Shown one piece after another: positions 1-8,154 of a DNA stretch of 64,000 nt (its first letter is position 1; each line of letters opens with the position of its first letter). The notes beneath the pieces were generated by a model. That model was given only the letters and a program-made list of their open reading frames with translations. It was not told the DNA's origin and ran no database searches. The translations under genes and the position numbers were made by a program. The DNA lies in assembly GCF_010731815.2 (NCBI RefSeq), contig NZ_AP022593.1:4340001-4404000 (forward strand). The letters run 5' to 3'. This stretch comes from Mycolicibacterium arabiense (GTDB lineage Bacteria; Actinomycetota; Actinomycetes; Mycobacteriales; Mycobacteriaceae).

Positions 1-1
1 G

Positions 2-418
2 AAGGCGCAGGACAAGCTGCGCACCGGGACGCTGCGCATGCTGCTGGCCGCAGTTCAGGCCGAGGAGGTCTCGGGCAAGGCGGCGCGCGACCTGACCGAC
101 GAGGACGTGCTGAAGGTGCTCGCCCGAGAGTCCCGCAAGCGCGGCGAGGCCGCAGAGATCTACGTGCAGAACGGACGTGGCGAACTCGCGGCCAACGAGC
201 GGGCCGAGGCCAGCGTCATAGACGAGTACCTGCCGACGCAGCTGAACGACGAGGAAGTCGCCAACGTGGCGGACACCGCGATCGCACAGGTGGCCGAGGA
301 GATCGGGGAACGCCCCGGGATGAAGAACATGGGCCAGGTGATGAAGGCGGCGACCGCCATCGCCGCGGGCCAGGCCGACGGCTCCCGGTTGTCGGCTGCG
401 GTCAAGCAGCGGCTCTAG
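2..418 (+). CDS. GatB/YqeY domain protein (5' partial)
   Basis: Small YqeY-family protein related to the C-terminal tRNA-binding tail domain of the GatB amidotransferase subunit. Its cellular role is not settled. The reading frame is open from the first bases of the window (KAQDKLRTGTLRML precedes the first internal ATG at base 38), so the true start lies upstream of the window and the ATG at 38 is internal. The family usually has about 150 residues; about 138 codons are visible. Typical family features are the RKRGEAAEIY segment, the DEYLP motif and a C-terminal helix with GMKNMGQVMK. It is the Rv3688c-type member expected at this end of the mycobacterial locus. The short gap to the next gene on the same strand is compatible with co-transcription. 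Confidence 0.9.
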   Translation, partial: KAQDKLRTGTLRMLLAAVQAEEVSGKAARDLTDEDVLKVLARESRKRGEAAEIYVQNGRGELAANERAEASVIDEYLPTQLNDEEVANVADTAIAQVAEEIGERPGMKNMGQVMKAATAIAAGQADGSRLSAAVKQRL

Positions 419-451
419 TTTTCCGCACCGTCGTGCGGGTACACGGCGGAC

Positions 452-1438
452 ATGACGCGTTTTGGCTACACCTTGATGACAGAGCAAAGCGGACCGAAAC
501 AGCTTGTGGAGTACGCGGTTTCAGCTGAGCAGGCCGGTTTCGACTTCGAGGTGAGCAGCGACCACTTCTCGCCGTGGCTGAGTTCGCAGGGCCACGCCCC
601 CAATGCTTGGACGATGCTCGGCGCCGTCGCGCACGCGACCCAGAACGTGGAGCTGTTCACCTACGTCACCTGTCCGACGATGCGTTACCACCCCGCGGTC
701 GTGGCGCAGCAGGCGGCGACGCTGCAGATTCTCGCCGACGGCCGGTTCACCCTCGGCGTCGGCAGCGGCGAGAACCTCAACGAACACGTGGTGGGCAAGG
801 GCTGGCCGACGATCGCCCGCAGGCAGGACATGCTGCGGGAGGCGATCCAGATCATGCGCGAGTTGTTCACCGGCGACCTCGTCGACTGGAAGGGCGAGTA
901 CTTCGAGGTGGACTCGGCCAGATTGTGGGACGTGCCCGAGGGTGGGGTGCGCATCGCGGCGGCCGTGTCGGGGGACCGGTCGGTGGAGATCTTCGCGCCG
1001 CTGGCCGACGACCTCATCGCCGTGCAACCCGACAAGGACGTCGTCGACAAGTGGCACGAGGCGCGCCGGGCGACCGGGCTACCCGGCGACGTCCGGGTGG
1101 TCGGTCAGATGCCGATCTGCTGGGACCCCGATCGCGAGGCTGCGGTCGGCCGCGCCCACGACCAGTTCCGCTGGTTCGCCGGCGGGTGGGCAGTCAACGC
1201 CGACCTGCCGACGACGGCAGGGTTCGCCGGGGCCACGCAATTCGTGCGACCGGAGGACACCGCGTCGTCGATCCCGTGCGGGCCGGATCTGGACGCCATC
1301 GTCGAGGGCGTGCGCGAGTACAAGGACGCCGGCTTCACCGACATCGCCCTCGTTCAGGTCGGTGACGAAGGCCAGGATCGGTTCCTCGCCGAGGCGGCTC
1401 AACCGCTGCTCAGCAAGTTGCGTGATGAACTCGGTTGA
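452..1438 (+). CDS. F420-dependent LLM-class oxidoreductase (TIGR03557-like)
   Basis: Luciferase-like monooxygenase (LLM) family TIM-barrel enzyme of 328 residues, the length and pattern of the TIGR03557 subgroup related to F420-dependent glucose-6-phosphate dehydrogenase. These enzymes use deazaflavin F420 for hydride transfer; the substrate cannot be read from the sequence. Visible features are the N-terminal strand MTRFGYTL, the SSDHFSPW active-site loop near residue 36, the conserved YVTCPTMRYHPAVVAQ segment, and LGVGSGENLNEHVVG near residue 104, which contacts cofactor phosphate in homologues. It starts 33 bases after the YqeY stop codon with ATG. F420 use fits a mycobacterium. Specificity could be alcohol, sugar phosphate or a xenobiotic. 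Confidence 0.88.
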   Translation: MTRFGYTLMTEQSGPKQLVEYAVSAEQAGFDFEVSSDHFSPWLSSQGHAPNAWTMLGAVAHATQNVELFTYVTCPTMRYHPAVVAQQAATLQILADGRFTLGVGSGENLNEHVVGKGWPTIARRQDMLREAIQIMRELFTGDLVDWKGEYFEVDSARLWDVPEGGVRIAAAVSGDRSVEIFAPLADDLIAVQPDKDVVDKWHEARRATGLPGDVRVVGQMPICWDPDREAAVGRAHDQFRWFAGGWAVNADLPTTAGFAGATQFVRPEDTASSIPCGPDLDAIVEGVREYKDAGFTDIALVQVGDEGQDRFLAEAAQPLLSKLRDELG

Positions 1439-1507
1439 TCGCCGGGTTTAGGGTCGCCTACCCAGGGGTACAGGCGCGCGTGAAGCACAAAACCACGAGG
1501 GGGAATT

Positions 1508-1747
1508 GTGATTTCAACGCTGATGTTCACATACGCCGTCATTGCGCTGGTCAGCGCGGTCACAGTGTTCGTGTTGAGCGACCGGGTATCCGATGACCGG
1601 CGTCCTGCACCCCATCGAGCAGTGCTCAGCCTGTGCGCCGGTGCCATCTGGCCCGTACTCCTGATCGGAATCGCCGAGTTCGGCTCGTTCGCGATGTACG
1701 CGAAGGCGCACGAACACGCCGACGACCGCGCCACGGTTCTCACTTAG
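1508..1747 (+). CDS. Small two-span membrane protein, hypothetical
   Basis: A 79-residue protein of unknown function. The GTG start is preceded by a purine-rich GAGGGGG ribosome site at good spacing. There are two hydrophobic segments, residues about 4-23 (beginning LMFTYAVIALVSAV) and about 41-58 (LCAGAIWPVLLIGIAEF), joined by a basic RVSDDRRPAPHR loop. That predicts a hairpin in the cytoplasmic membrane with a polar C-terminus. Its 3' end meets the convergent DUF6766 gene, overlapping its out-of-frame tail by four bases. No family is recognised. Confidence 0.6.
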   Translation: MISTLMFTYAVIALVSAVTVFVLSDRVSDDRRPAPHRAVLSLCAGAIWPVLLIGIAEFGSFAMYAKAHEHADDRATVLT

Positions 1748-2469
1748 GGCCGCGCCGACGAGCGCCGCGAATCAGGCGCTCGTCTCGTCGTGTGGCGCTG
1801 CGACCGGCTTCGACTCCGCCGAACCGCGCTGACGCAGGAAGATCGAGAGCGCGACGATCGCGGCGACGGCGACGAACTCGCTCTGCCAGTTCTGCATCGA
1901 CTCGAACCAGAACTGCGACGTCGTGACGTACCGCCACACGAGATGGCAGCCTGCCCGTGCTGGAGTCGTTCGTCGTTGAACGCCCTGCTGCCTCCCAGCG
2001 CATGCAGGGCCATCGACGCGAAGAACAGCACGAAGAACGCGACGGCCAGCGAGACTTCATACGCGGACAACGCCAACCCGCCTCGGCGGACCGGCCACGG
2101 CGTCGCATCGGTCACGTCCGCCTTGCGTGGATCCTCGTCCTGAGGCGCAGCGCCGTCGATCGGCTTGGACTCCGATGACCCCCGCTGATACAGGAATGCC
2201 GTCAACACGACGTACATGCCCATCTGGAGGAATTCCGACTCCCAGTTCTCGAAGGTGGCTTCCACGAAGTCGCCGGTGGTCAGGTACCCGATGATCGACA
2301 CCTGCTCGGTGGAGCCGTGTTCCCGCTGCTCCTCGTTGTAGGTGGCGGTGCCCGCCAAGATCATCCCGACGAAGAAGGCGCCGAACAGCGCCAGACAGGC
2401 CAGCAGCAGGCCGTTGTCGTGCAGCAGCGACCGACGGCGGTTCGCAGACGAAGTGTCCTGGCGCACCAT
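1744..2469 (-). CDS. DUF6766-family membrane protein with apparent C-terminal frameshift
   Basis: Integral membrane protein of the DUF6766 type, function unknown. The first about 175 residues are normal: a basic N-terminus, a membrane span near residue 22-44, the first copy of the family unit (NEEQREHG, YLTTGDFVEATFENWESEF, a second span, QRGSSESKP), and a third span near residue 138-158. The second copy of the unit begins (NDERLQHGQA), then the frame turns into Arg/Ser-rich noise. In another frame, from about base 1943 down to a stop at 1772, the expected continuation is present: YVTTSQFWFESMQNWQSEF, a span, then LRQRGSAESKP. One base therefore appears to be missing around 1938-1946. Either the gene is broken or the base is a sequencing error. 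The true product would end at 1772. Confidence 0.7.
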   Translation of the reverse strand: MVRQDTSSANRRRSLLHDNGLLLACLALFGAFFVGMILAGTATYNEEQREHGSTEQVSIIGYLTTGDFVEATFENWESEFLQMGMYVVLTAFLYQRGSSESKPIDGAAPQDEDPRKADVTDATPWPVRRGGLALSAYEVSLAVAFFVLFFASMALHALGGSRAFNDERLQHGQAAISCGGTSRRRSSGSSRCRTGRASSSPSPRSSRSRSSCVSAVRRSRSRSQRHTTRRAPDSRRSSARP

Positions 2470-2598
2470 GACTGCCTCCCGTTGGACTGCGACGAACGTC
2501 GATCGAGCCCTACCAGTTTAGTGCTGGGAACCGTTCACCGCGGTCGTCGCCAGCGCGCCGGATCGCAGGTTCGGCGAACGTCCCCGTAGTGTTGACAT

Positions 2599-2681
2599 AA
2601 GACGAGCGGTTGGCCGACCCCCCTGTGCCGCGCTCGTTCAGGTCTCGTCGACTCACTCCCCCCCTTGAGTCGGCGAGACCG
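2599..2681 (+). ncRNA. Candidate C-rich double stem-loop RNA (6C-like)
   Basis: No credible gene occupies this interval, but the plus strand can form two adjacent hairpins whose loops carry runs of six and seven C. Hairpin 1 pairs ACGAGCG (2602-2608) with CGCTCGT (2631-2637) around a loop with six C at 2618-2623. Hairpin 2 has a 15-bp stem (2641-2655 with 2666-2680, one G-U) around CTCCCCCCCT. This is the defining architecture of the actinobacterial 6C RNA, yet the true 6C orthologue is elsewhere in this window. A TAGTGT -10-like element sits at 2587-2592. No U-run follows hairpin 2, so ends and expression are inferred. It could instead be a terminator structure. Confidence 0.4.
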
Positions 2682-2725
2682 TCAGGGGATGCCTTCGCCG
2701 CAGAGCCGGCGGACCGTGGAATGCA

Positions 2726-2763
2726 AGAAGGCCCTGACCAGATGAACCAGATCAGAGCCTTCT
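2726..2763 (-). terminator. Hairpin downstream of tRNA-Pro
   Basis: An inverted repeat pairs AGAAGGC plus CTGA on one arm with TCAG plus GCCTTCT on the other, leaving a loop of about 14 bases. It lies 17 bases beyond the 3' end of the minus-strand tRNA-Pro, where a terminator is expected. The U-rich tail is weak (TTGCATT on the minus strand), as is common in mycobacteria. Read from the structure only. Confidence 0.5.
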
Positions 2764-2779
2764 ACTGCACCAACGCGAG

Positions 2780-2853
2780 TCGGGGTGGCGGGATTCGAAC
2801 CCACGACCTCTTCGTCCCGAACGAAGCACGCTACCAAGCTGCGCCACACCCCG
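2780..2853 (-). tRNA. tRNA-Pro (anticodon CGG)
   Basis: The minus strand folds into a complete cloverleaf. The acceptor stem is CGGGGTG with CACCCCG, followed by discriminator A with no encoded CCA. The D arm is GCGC/GCGT, the anticodon stem CTTCG/CGAAG encloses loop TTCGGGA (anticodon CGG, reading CCG proline codons), the variable loop is five bases, and the T arm is GTGGG/CCCGC with TTCGAAT. A terminator-like hairpin follows. The flank on the other side, up to the small membrane gene near 3.1 kb, shows nothing else I can support. Confidence 0.96.
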
Positions 2854-3100
2854 CGGAGAGCCACGACAGCGTATCGCACGGGGGCCGATGGAAGCCAAAC
2901 GCCGACGTCACACCGACGACGCGTGTAGTACCCGACGCGGGTGGGTAGCCACAGTGCAGCACGAGACGCCGCGACGGCAACGTTGCGACCACGAAAGATC
3001 TCCATCGGGTAACGACTCGGCGCGGGATGAAAGTGGCAGATCGCGGCGTTGATGACAATCGAAGGACGTGCACGAGCACGGCCCGGAGAAGGAGAGATCG

Positions 3101-3292
3101 ATGACCGGTTTGGGAGCAGCCCTCTACGGTGGATTCTTCGGTCTTGCAGCCCTGTGGCTGTTCCTGACGTCCGACGCGGTCGGCCGCCGGGAAGATCAGG
3201 GCCAGACGCCGGAGCGTTCGAACTCGACCAACGTCGCCGCGGAGGCGGAAGGGTCCAGCCCCGCGCTGGCCAGCCACTCGTCGCTGAAGTAG
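3101..3292 (+). CDS. Small single-span membrane protein, hypothetical
   Basis: A possible 63-residue protein. The ATG has a GGAGAG ribosome site five bases upstream. The N-terminal segment [20 protein letters not shown] (residues 3-22) is a good membrane helix, followed by a polar, low-complexity tail of about 40 residues. The last 97 bases overlap the end of the convergent cysteine desulfhydrase gene, which lowers confidence. No family is recognised. The helix and ribosome site support a real gene; the tail looks like antisense of the neighbouring gene and may be shorter in relatives. Confidence 0.4.
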   Translation: MTGLGAALYGGFFGLAALWLFLTSDAVGRREDQGQTPERSNSTNVAAEAEGSSPALASHSSLK

Positions 3293-4320
3293 GTGTCGGA
3301 GTAGCGATCACCGCTGTCGGCGATCAGCGTGACCACCGACCCGCTGCGACCGTCGGCGATCATTTCGGCGATCAAGGCGAACGCGCCCCAGACATTCGTC
3401 CCCGTCGAAGGACCCACTCGACGCCCCAGCACTGCGCTCACGTGATGCGCTGCTGCCACCGAGGACGCGTCCGGGACCTGAACCATTCGGTCCACGACGT
3501 CCGGTAGGAACGACGGTTCGACCCGCGGCCTGCCGATTCCTTCGATGCGCGACGACGCCCCGGCGACGGCATGCCCCTGGGCGTAGGACGGGAAGAACGC
3601 GGAGTTCTCCGGATCCACGACGCACAACCGGGTCTGGTGGCGTCGATAGCGGATGTAGCGGCCGATGGTCGCGCTCGTCCCGCCGGTGCCCGCGCCCACG
3701 ACGATCCACTCTGGGCACGGGTGCGCCTCGGAGCCCATCTGCTGGAAGATCGACTCGGCGATGTTGTTGTTGCCGCGCCAATCCGTCGCCCGCTCGGCGT
3801 TGGTGAACTGATCGAGGTAGTGCCCACCGGTCTCGTCTGCGAGCCGCTCCGCCTCGGCGTACACCTGAGACGCCTCGGTGACGAAATGGCAACGCCCGCC
3901 CTGAGATTCGATGAGGCGGATCTTCGACGCGCTGGTTGAGGCAGGCATCACCGCGATGAACGGCAGGCCCAGCATCGCCGCGAAGTAGGCCTCCGACACC
4001 GCCGTCGAGCCCGATGACGCCTCGATCACCGTGGTGCCCTCGGTGATCCAGCCGTTGCACAGCCCATACAGGAACAGTGAGCGCGCCAACCGGTGCTTGA
4101 GGCTGCCCGTGATGTGGGTCGTCTCGTCCTTCAGATACAGCTGCACGTCCGGCCCGCCCGAGCTGCTCCGCCCCGGGTACGCGCTCCACGCCGAAGGCAG
4201 TGGATACCGCAGCAGGTGGGTGTCAGCGCTGCGGCGAGCGTCGGCTTCGATCAACCGGACCGCATCGTCGGCCCACTGACGTGGCTGGCTTCGGGAAGCG
4301 ACCGACGACCCGTCGGTCAA
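3196..4320 (-). CDS. cds1: PLP-dependent L-cysteine desulfhydrase Cds1-like
   Basis: Fold-type II PLP enzyme of the cysteine synthase / cystathionine beta-synthase superfamily, 374 residues. The M. tuberculosis counterpart (Rv3684) is described as L-cysteine desulfhydrase, releasing H2S, pyruvate and ammonia. The lysine that should bind PLP lies in [10 protein letters not shown], near residue 90. The phosphate-binding/substrate loops are [13 protein letters not shown], near residue 115, and the Gly-rich [10 protein letters not shown]. The C-terminal half holds the [13 protein letters not shown] motif. The TTG start is chosen because it overlaps the TGA of the upstream phosphoesterase gene (TTGA), indicating translational coupling. 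No in-frame ATG lies nearby. The open frame continues much further upstream only as an antisense shadow. Confidence 0.87.
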   Translation of the reverse strand: MTDGSSVASRSQPRQWADDAVRLIEADARRSADTHLLRYPLPSAWSAYPGRSSSGGPDVQLYLKDETTHITGSLKHRLARSLFLYGLCNGWITEGTTVIEASSGSTAVSEAYFAAMLGLPFIAVMPASTSASKIRLIESQGGRCHFVTEASQVYAEAERLADETGGHYLDQFTNAERATDWRGNNNIAESIFQQMGSEAHPCPEWIVVGAGTGGTSATIGRYIRYRRHQTRLCVVDPENSAFFPSYAQGHAVAGASSRIEGIGRPRVEPSFLPDVVDRMVQVPDASSVAAAHHVSAVLGRRVGPSTGTNVWGAFALIAEMIADGRSGSVVTLIADSGDRYSDTYFSDEWLASAGLDPSASAATLVEFERSGVWP

Positions 4321-5276
4321 CGCGCCGACATGGTGGGCTGCGATTCGCTCGCCGTCGAGCCCGCGAAACCGCCTCCGGTGGGAGCGGCGATCAGGGTCAG
4401 CAACGTGGCTTCGGGTCGGCAGCAGAACCGCACCGGTGAGTACGGCGAGGTGCCGATGCCCGCCGACACGTGCAGCTGGGTACCCGAACCCCACCGCGAC
4501 GGTCCCTTGGCCCGCGACGGGTCGAGGTCGCAGTTGGTGACGACCGCGCCGTAGAACGGCACGCACAGCTGACCGCCGTGGGTGTGGCCGGCCATGATCA
4601 GCTGATAGCCGTCCTCGGCGAACCGGTCCAGCACCCGCGTGTAGGGCGCGTGGACCAGACCGAGCGACAGGTTCGCGGCCGGGTTCGGGCGGCCGGCGAT
4701 CGTGTCGTACCGGTCCCGGGTGAGGTGCGGATCGTCGACGCCTGCTGCCGCGATCACCAGTCCGTTGACGTCGATCTCGCGGCGGTTGTGGGTCATGTCG
4801 TGCCACCCGCGCTCAGTGAACGCTGCGCGCAGATCCTGCCAGGGCAGCGGAGAGCCGGTGACGCGCCGCGACTTGTCGAACAGGTAGCTCGCCGGGTTCT
4901 TCGGCCGCGGCCCGAAGTAGTCGTTGCTGCCGAACACGAACAGCCCCGGCACCGACAGCAGGTCGCCCATCGCCTGGACGACGGCGGGCACCGCCTTGGG
5001 GTGGGCGAGGTTGTCGCCGGTGTTGACGACGAGGTCGGGACTCCACTGCGCGAGCTCACGCAGCCACGCCTGCTTGCGGCGCTGTCCGGGTCGCATGTGG
5101 AAGTCCGACAGGTGCAGGACGCGCAGCGGCGACGAGCCGGGAGTCAGGACCGGCATCGTGACCTCGCGGACGACGAACGCATTGCGCTCGATCAGCGAGC
5201 CATATGCCAGCCCGGCGACCAGCGTGCCTGTGGCTGCCGCCGCCGAACTCTTCAGAACGGTGGAAGGGTCGGGCAT
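4317..5276 (-). CDS. Calcineurin-like metallophosphoesterase (membrane-anchored)
   Basis: A 319-residue phosphoesterase of the YaeI/YkuE type, corresponding to Rv3683. An N-terminal hydrophobic stretch ([17 protein letters not shown], residues about 10-26) probably anchors it to the membrane. The metal-binding signature is complete: HLSDFHM (DxH), NTGDN (GDxxD-type), GSNDY (GNHD variant in which Ser and Asp replace His and Glu contexts), and the terminal GHTHGGQ. The substrate is unknown; relatives act on lipid head groups or nucleotides. It is the first gene of a coupled pair with the downstream cysteine desulfhydrase and lies about 95 bases downstream of ponA2 on the same strand. Confidence 0.88.
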   Translation of the reverse strand: MPDPSTVLKSSAAAATGTLVAGLAYGSLIERNAFVVREVTMPVLTPGSSPLRVLHLSDFHMRPGQRRKQAWLRELAQWSPDLVVNTGDNLAHPKAVPAVVQAMGDLLSVPGLFVFGSNDYFGPRPKNPASYLFDKSRRVTGSPLPWQDLRAAFTERGWHDMTHNRREIDVNGLVIAAAGVDDPHLTRDRYDTIAGRPNPAANLSLGLVHAPYTRVLDRFAEDGYQLIMAGHTHGGQLCVPFYGAVVTNCDLDPSRAKGPSRWGSGTQLHVSAGIGTSPYSPVRFCCRPEATLLTLIAAPTGGGFAGSTASESQPTMSAR

Positions 5277-5371
5277 GTACGCAGCTTACTGCCACCGGCG
5301 CGCGCGGTCGGGTTTCCGTGCCACTCGACGGGGTCGACCCGCAGGTCCGAGCGGCACGTCCACCCTCACGG

Positions 5372-7840
5372 TCACGGTGGCGGCGGAGGTGGCGGCGGGG
5401 GCGGTCCGAGCACGGGCACCGTGATCGGCGGCAGGCCCGGGATCTGCACGACCGTCGACCCCACCTGAGGCGGCGGCGCGTCGATGCCCGGGATCGGGAT
5501 GCCGACCGGCGGCGGTGGTGGCGCCGGCGCGATGCCGTTGCTGACCTGGATCGTGATCGTCGAACCCGGCACGGTCTCGCCCGAGGGGGAGGTGCCGACG
5601 ACCGACCCTGCGGACGACCCGCTGTTGACCGGCGTGGTCTGGTCCGCGACCTGGAAACCGGCCTCCTTCAGCCGCTGCCTGGCCAGGCCCTCGCTCATGC
5701 CCGCGACGCTGGGAACGCGCGACCCCGGCGCACCCTCGACGTACCGGGGGTCGGTGGGCGGGAGGGACACCGTGTCGGGCGTGAACTGCTTCATCGCCGT
5801 GAACCACGTCCTGGCGGGTTCGTTGCCGCCGAACAGGTCACCCGACCCGCACTGCCGCAACGGGAACGAGCACAACTCGCCGGGCGCGGTCGAGTCGTCG
5901 TAGATGTAGTTGGCGGCGGCGAACTCGTTGGTGAACCCGAGGAAGCTCGACGAGCGGTGCGCCTCGGTGGTGCCGGTCTTGCCCGCCATCGGCAGGTTCC
6001 AGCCGACGGACCCGGCGGCACTCGCGGCGGTGCCGGAGCCGGTGTCGTCCTTGCTCATCGCGTTGGCCAGGGTGTTGGCCAGACCCTCGGGAACGGCCTG
6101 ATCGCACGTCTCGGTGGTGACCGACACCTCTTCGCCATTGCGGTCGAAGACCTTGTCGATGGGACTCGGTGGGCACCACGTGCCGCCCGAGGCCAGTGTC
6201 GCCGCCACGTTCGAGAGTTCGAGCGGGTTGACCTCGATGGGCCCCAGGGTGAACGAACCGAGGTTCTGCCGCTTGACGAAGTCGGCCAGGCTCTCGTTGC
6301 TCTCGGGGTCGTAATCGCGGGCCGTGCCGGGCAGCGCGTACGACCGCAGCCCCAACCGCACCGCCATGTCGACGGTGCGCTGAACACCGACGGTCGAGAT
6401 CAGTTTCGCGAACGCGGTGTTGGGTGAGGTGGCCAGCGCGTCGGTGACGCTCAGCTGGCCGCGGTAGGCGCCCGCGTTCTCCACGCACCAGGTGGCGGGC
6501 GGACAGCCCTTGGCGCCGCCGCTGCCGAGCCCCTTGGCCTGGAACCGCCCCGGCGCGTCGAGCTTGGCGTTGATCCCCATGCCCATGTCCATCGCCGCGG
6601 CGGTGGTGAAGACCTTGAACACCGAGCCGCCGCCGTCGCCGACCAGGGAGAACGGCTGCGGCTGCATCGTCTGACCGGCGTCGAGGTCCAGGCCGTAGGT
6701 GCGGTTGCTGGCCATGGCCAGCACCGGGTGCGACGTCTTGCCCGGCTTGATCACGCTCATCACGCTGGCCACGCCCTCGATGTCCGGCGAGGCGATGCCG
6801 TCGATCGACGACTTCACGGTGTTCTGGATGTCCGGGTCCAGGGTCGTGCGGATCAGGTAGCCGCCCTTGGCGACCTGCTCCTTGCTGATGCCCGCGCGCG
6901 CCAGGTAGTCCAGCGCATAGTCGCAGAAGAACGCACGGTCACCCGCCGCGATGCAGCCGCGCGGCAACTCCTGGGGCTGAGGCAGCACGCCCAGCGGCTG
7001 CTCTTTGGCCGCGCGCAGCGCCGCCGCTTCCTGGGGGACGTTGTCGATCATCGTGTCGAGCACGACGTTGCGCCGGGCCAGCGCACCGTCGGGGTTGGTG
7101 TACGGGTTGAGTGTGCTGGTGGACTGCACCATGCCCGCGAGGAGCGCGGCCTGCTGCCAGTTCAACTCCGAGGCGTTGATGCCGAAGTAGGTCTGCGCAG
7201 CGTCCTGCACGCCGAACGCACCGTTGCCGAACGACACCAGGTTCAGATAACGGGTGAGGATCTCGGGCTTGGTGAACGTCTTGTCGAGCGTCAGTGCCAT
7301 GCGGATCTCGCGCAGCTTGCGCGCGGGAGTGGTCTCGATGGCCGCGCGCTTCTCGGCGTCGGTCTGCGCCACCACCAGTAGTTGGTAGTTCTTGATGTAC
7401 TGCTGCTCCAACGTCGACCCGCCGCGGGTATCGGGGGCGCCGGACAGATAACCGGACAGACCGGTCAGCGTGCCCTGCCAGTCGACACCGTTGTGATCGG
7501 CGAAGCGCTTGTCCTCGATCGAGACGATCGCGAGCTTCATCGTGTTGGCGATCTGCTCGCTGGGCACCTCGAACCGGCGCTGCGAGTACAGCCACGCGAT
7601 GGTGTTGCCCCTGGCGTCGACCATCGTCGAGACCGCGGGCACCTCGCCCTCGACCAGCTGGGAGGAACCGTTGGCGACCACGTCGGACGCCCGGTTCGAC
7701 ATCAGGCCGAAGCCACCGACGAGCGGGAACATGAGAGCCGCAGCCACCACGCTGGCCAACACGCAGCACCAGAACAACTTGATCAACGTGACGGCGCGGG
7801 GTGGCGAACCCGGCGGTCGAGACGTCGGACTCTCGGACAT
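5372..7840 (-). CDS. ponA2: Class A penicillin-binding protein PonA2 with PASTA domain
   Basis: Bifunctional peptidoglycan synthase (glycosyltransferase plus DD-transpeptidase), 822 residues, Rv3682-like. Order: short cytoplasmic tail, membrane anchor at residues about 18-40 (LIKLFWCCVLASVVAAALMF), GT51 domain with catalytic Glu in SIEDKRFADH (Glu109) and GGSTLEQQYIKNY, transpeptidase domain with GGSVFK (Ser about 407), SPN (about 471) and KTG (about 620), then a PASTA domain (about 700-765) and a proline-rich tail ending in ten consecutive prolines. The PASTA domain, linked to binding of muropeptides or substrate, distinguishes it from PonA1. It is divergent from whiB4, with a promoter in the 314-base gap. 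In mycobacteria PonA2 supports stress and stationary-phase survival. Confidence 0.96.
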   Translation of the reverse strand: MSESPTSRPPGSPPRAVTLIKLFWCCVLASVVAAALMFPLVGGFGLMSNRASDVVANGSSQLVEGEVPAVSTMVDARGNTIAWLYSQRRFEVPSEQIANTMKLAIVSIEDKRFADHNGVDWQGTLTGLSGYLSGAPDTRGGSTLEQQYIKNYQLLVVAQTDAEKRAAIETTPARKLREIRMALTLDKTFTKPEILTRYLNLVSFGNGAFGVQDAAQTYFGINASELNWQQAALLAGMVQSTSTLNPYTNPDGALARRNVVLDTMIDNVPQEAAALRAAKEQPLGVLPQPQELPRGCIAAGDRAFFCDYALDYLARAGISKEQVAKGGYLIRTTLDPDIQNTVKSSIDGIASPDIEGVASVMSVIKPGKTSHPVLAMASNRTYGLDLDAGQTMQPQPFSLVGDGGGSVFKVFTTAAAMDMGMGINAKLDAPGRFQAKGLGSGGAKGCPPATWCVENAGAYRGQLSVTDALATSPNTAFAKLISTVGVQRTVDMAVRLGLRSYALPGTARDYDPESNESLADFVKRQNLGSFTLGPIEVNPLELSNVAATLASGGTWCPPSPIDKVFDRNGEEVSVTTETCDQAVPEGLANTLANAMSKDDTGSGTAASAAGSVGWNLPMAGKTGTTEAHRSSSFLGFTNEFAAANYIYDDSTAPGELCSFPLRQCGSGDLFGGNEPARTWFTAMKQFTPDTVSLPPTDPRYVEGAPGSRVPSVAGMSEGLARQRLKEAGFQVADQTTPVNSGSSAGSVVGTSPSGETVPGSTITIQVSNGIAPAPPPPPVGIPIPGIDAPPPQVGSTVVQIPGLPPITVPVLGPPPPPPPPPP

Positions 7841-7960
7841 GGGTTACAGACTAGCGAGGTCGCGGGACCTCAGTGCCCGAGCCGTTCCATCCTCGGCAAC
7901 CGCGGGCGCCGCGGTTGCATCGCCGCCGGTCGGAGACGCCGAACGAGCGGCAGCCCAGCT

Positions 7961-7990
7961 TTAGTACGCATCACGGCACGGTCGTGCCAA
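7961..7990 (-). promoter_or_regulatory. Candidate ponA2 promoter
   Basis: On the minus strand TTGGCA (7990-7985) and TACTAA (7966-7961) are separated by 18 bases, a fair sigma-A-type pair. Transcription would start near 7954, giving a leader of about 110 bases before ponA2. The spacer contains the inverted repeat GGCACG/CGTGCC, a possible operator. A short perfect hairpin (AACCGCGG/CCGCGGTT, 7898-7916) falls in the predicted leader. Sequence-based prediction only. Confidence 0.4.
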
Positions 7991-8008
7991 AAAATCGTGA
8001 TTTGACTG

Positions 8009-8038
8009 TTGCGCAAAAGACCCCTGACCACCTAGCTT
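8009..8038 (+). promoter_or_regulatory. Candidate whiB4 promoter
   Basis: TTGCGC and TAGCTT are spaced by 18 bases. TAGCTT fits the mycobacterial -10 pattern TANNNT, while the -35 match is partial. The predicted start is near 8045, leaving about 110 bases of leader that contains a separate inverted repeat. Predicted from sequence alone. Confidence 0.4.
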
Positions 8039-8047
8039 GGACACACA

Positions 8048-8094
8048 GTGCGATCTAGGTAACACTTCAGGTCGCAATGTGGCGTAGATCGCAC
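8048..8094 (+). promoter_or_regulatory. Inverted repeat in whiB4 leader
   Basis: GTGCGATCTA (8048-8057) and its exact reverse complement TAGATCGCAC (8085-8094) flank a 27-base loop. In RNA this would make a 10-bp stem about 60 bases before the whiB4 start. As DNA it could be a spaced operator for a dimeric regulator. It is not a terminator, having no U-run. Function is inferred. Confidence 0.45.
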
Positions 8095-8154
8095 CAGCGT
8101 TCTACACCTGGAACGGACCGCTGAGATGGCGGCGGCTGGACGGAGGGATCGCAG

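Noticed and set aside
2682..3311. Minus-strand ORF of 209 residues running through tRNA-Pro
   Set aside because: It reads across a complete tRNA gene and has shadow composition.
5372..5410. GGC/GGT-rich short repeat, possible microsatellite
   Set aside because: It encodes the proline-rich end of PonA2 on the minus strand and needs no other explanation.
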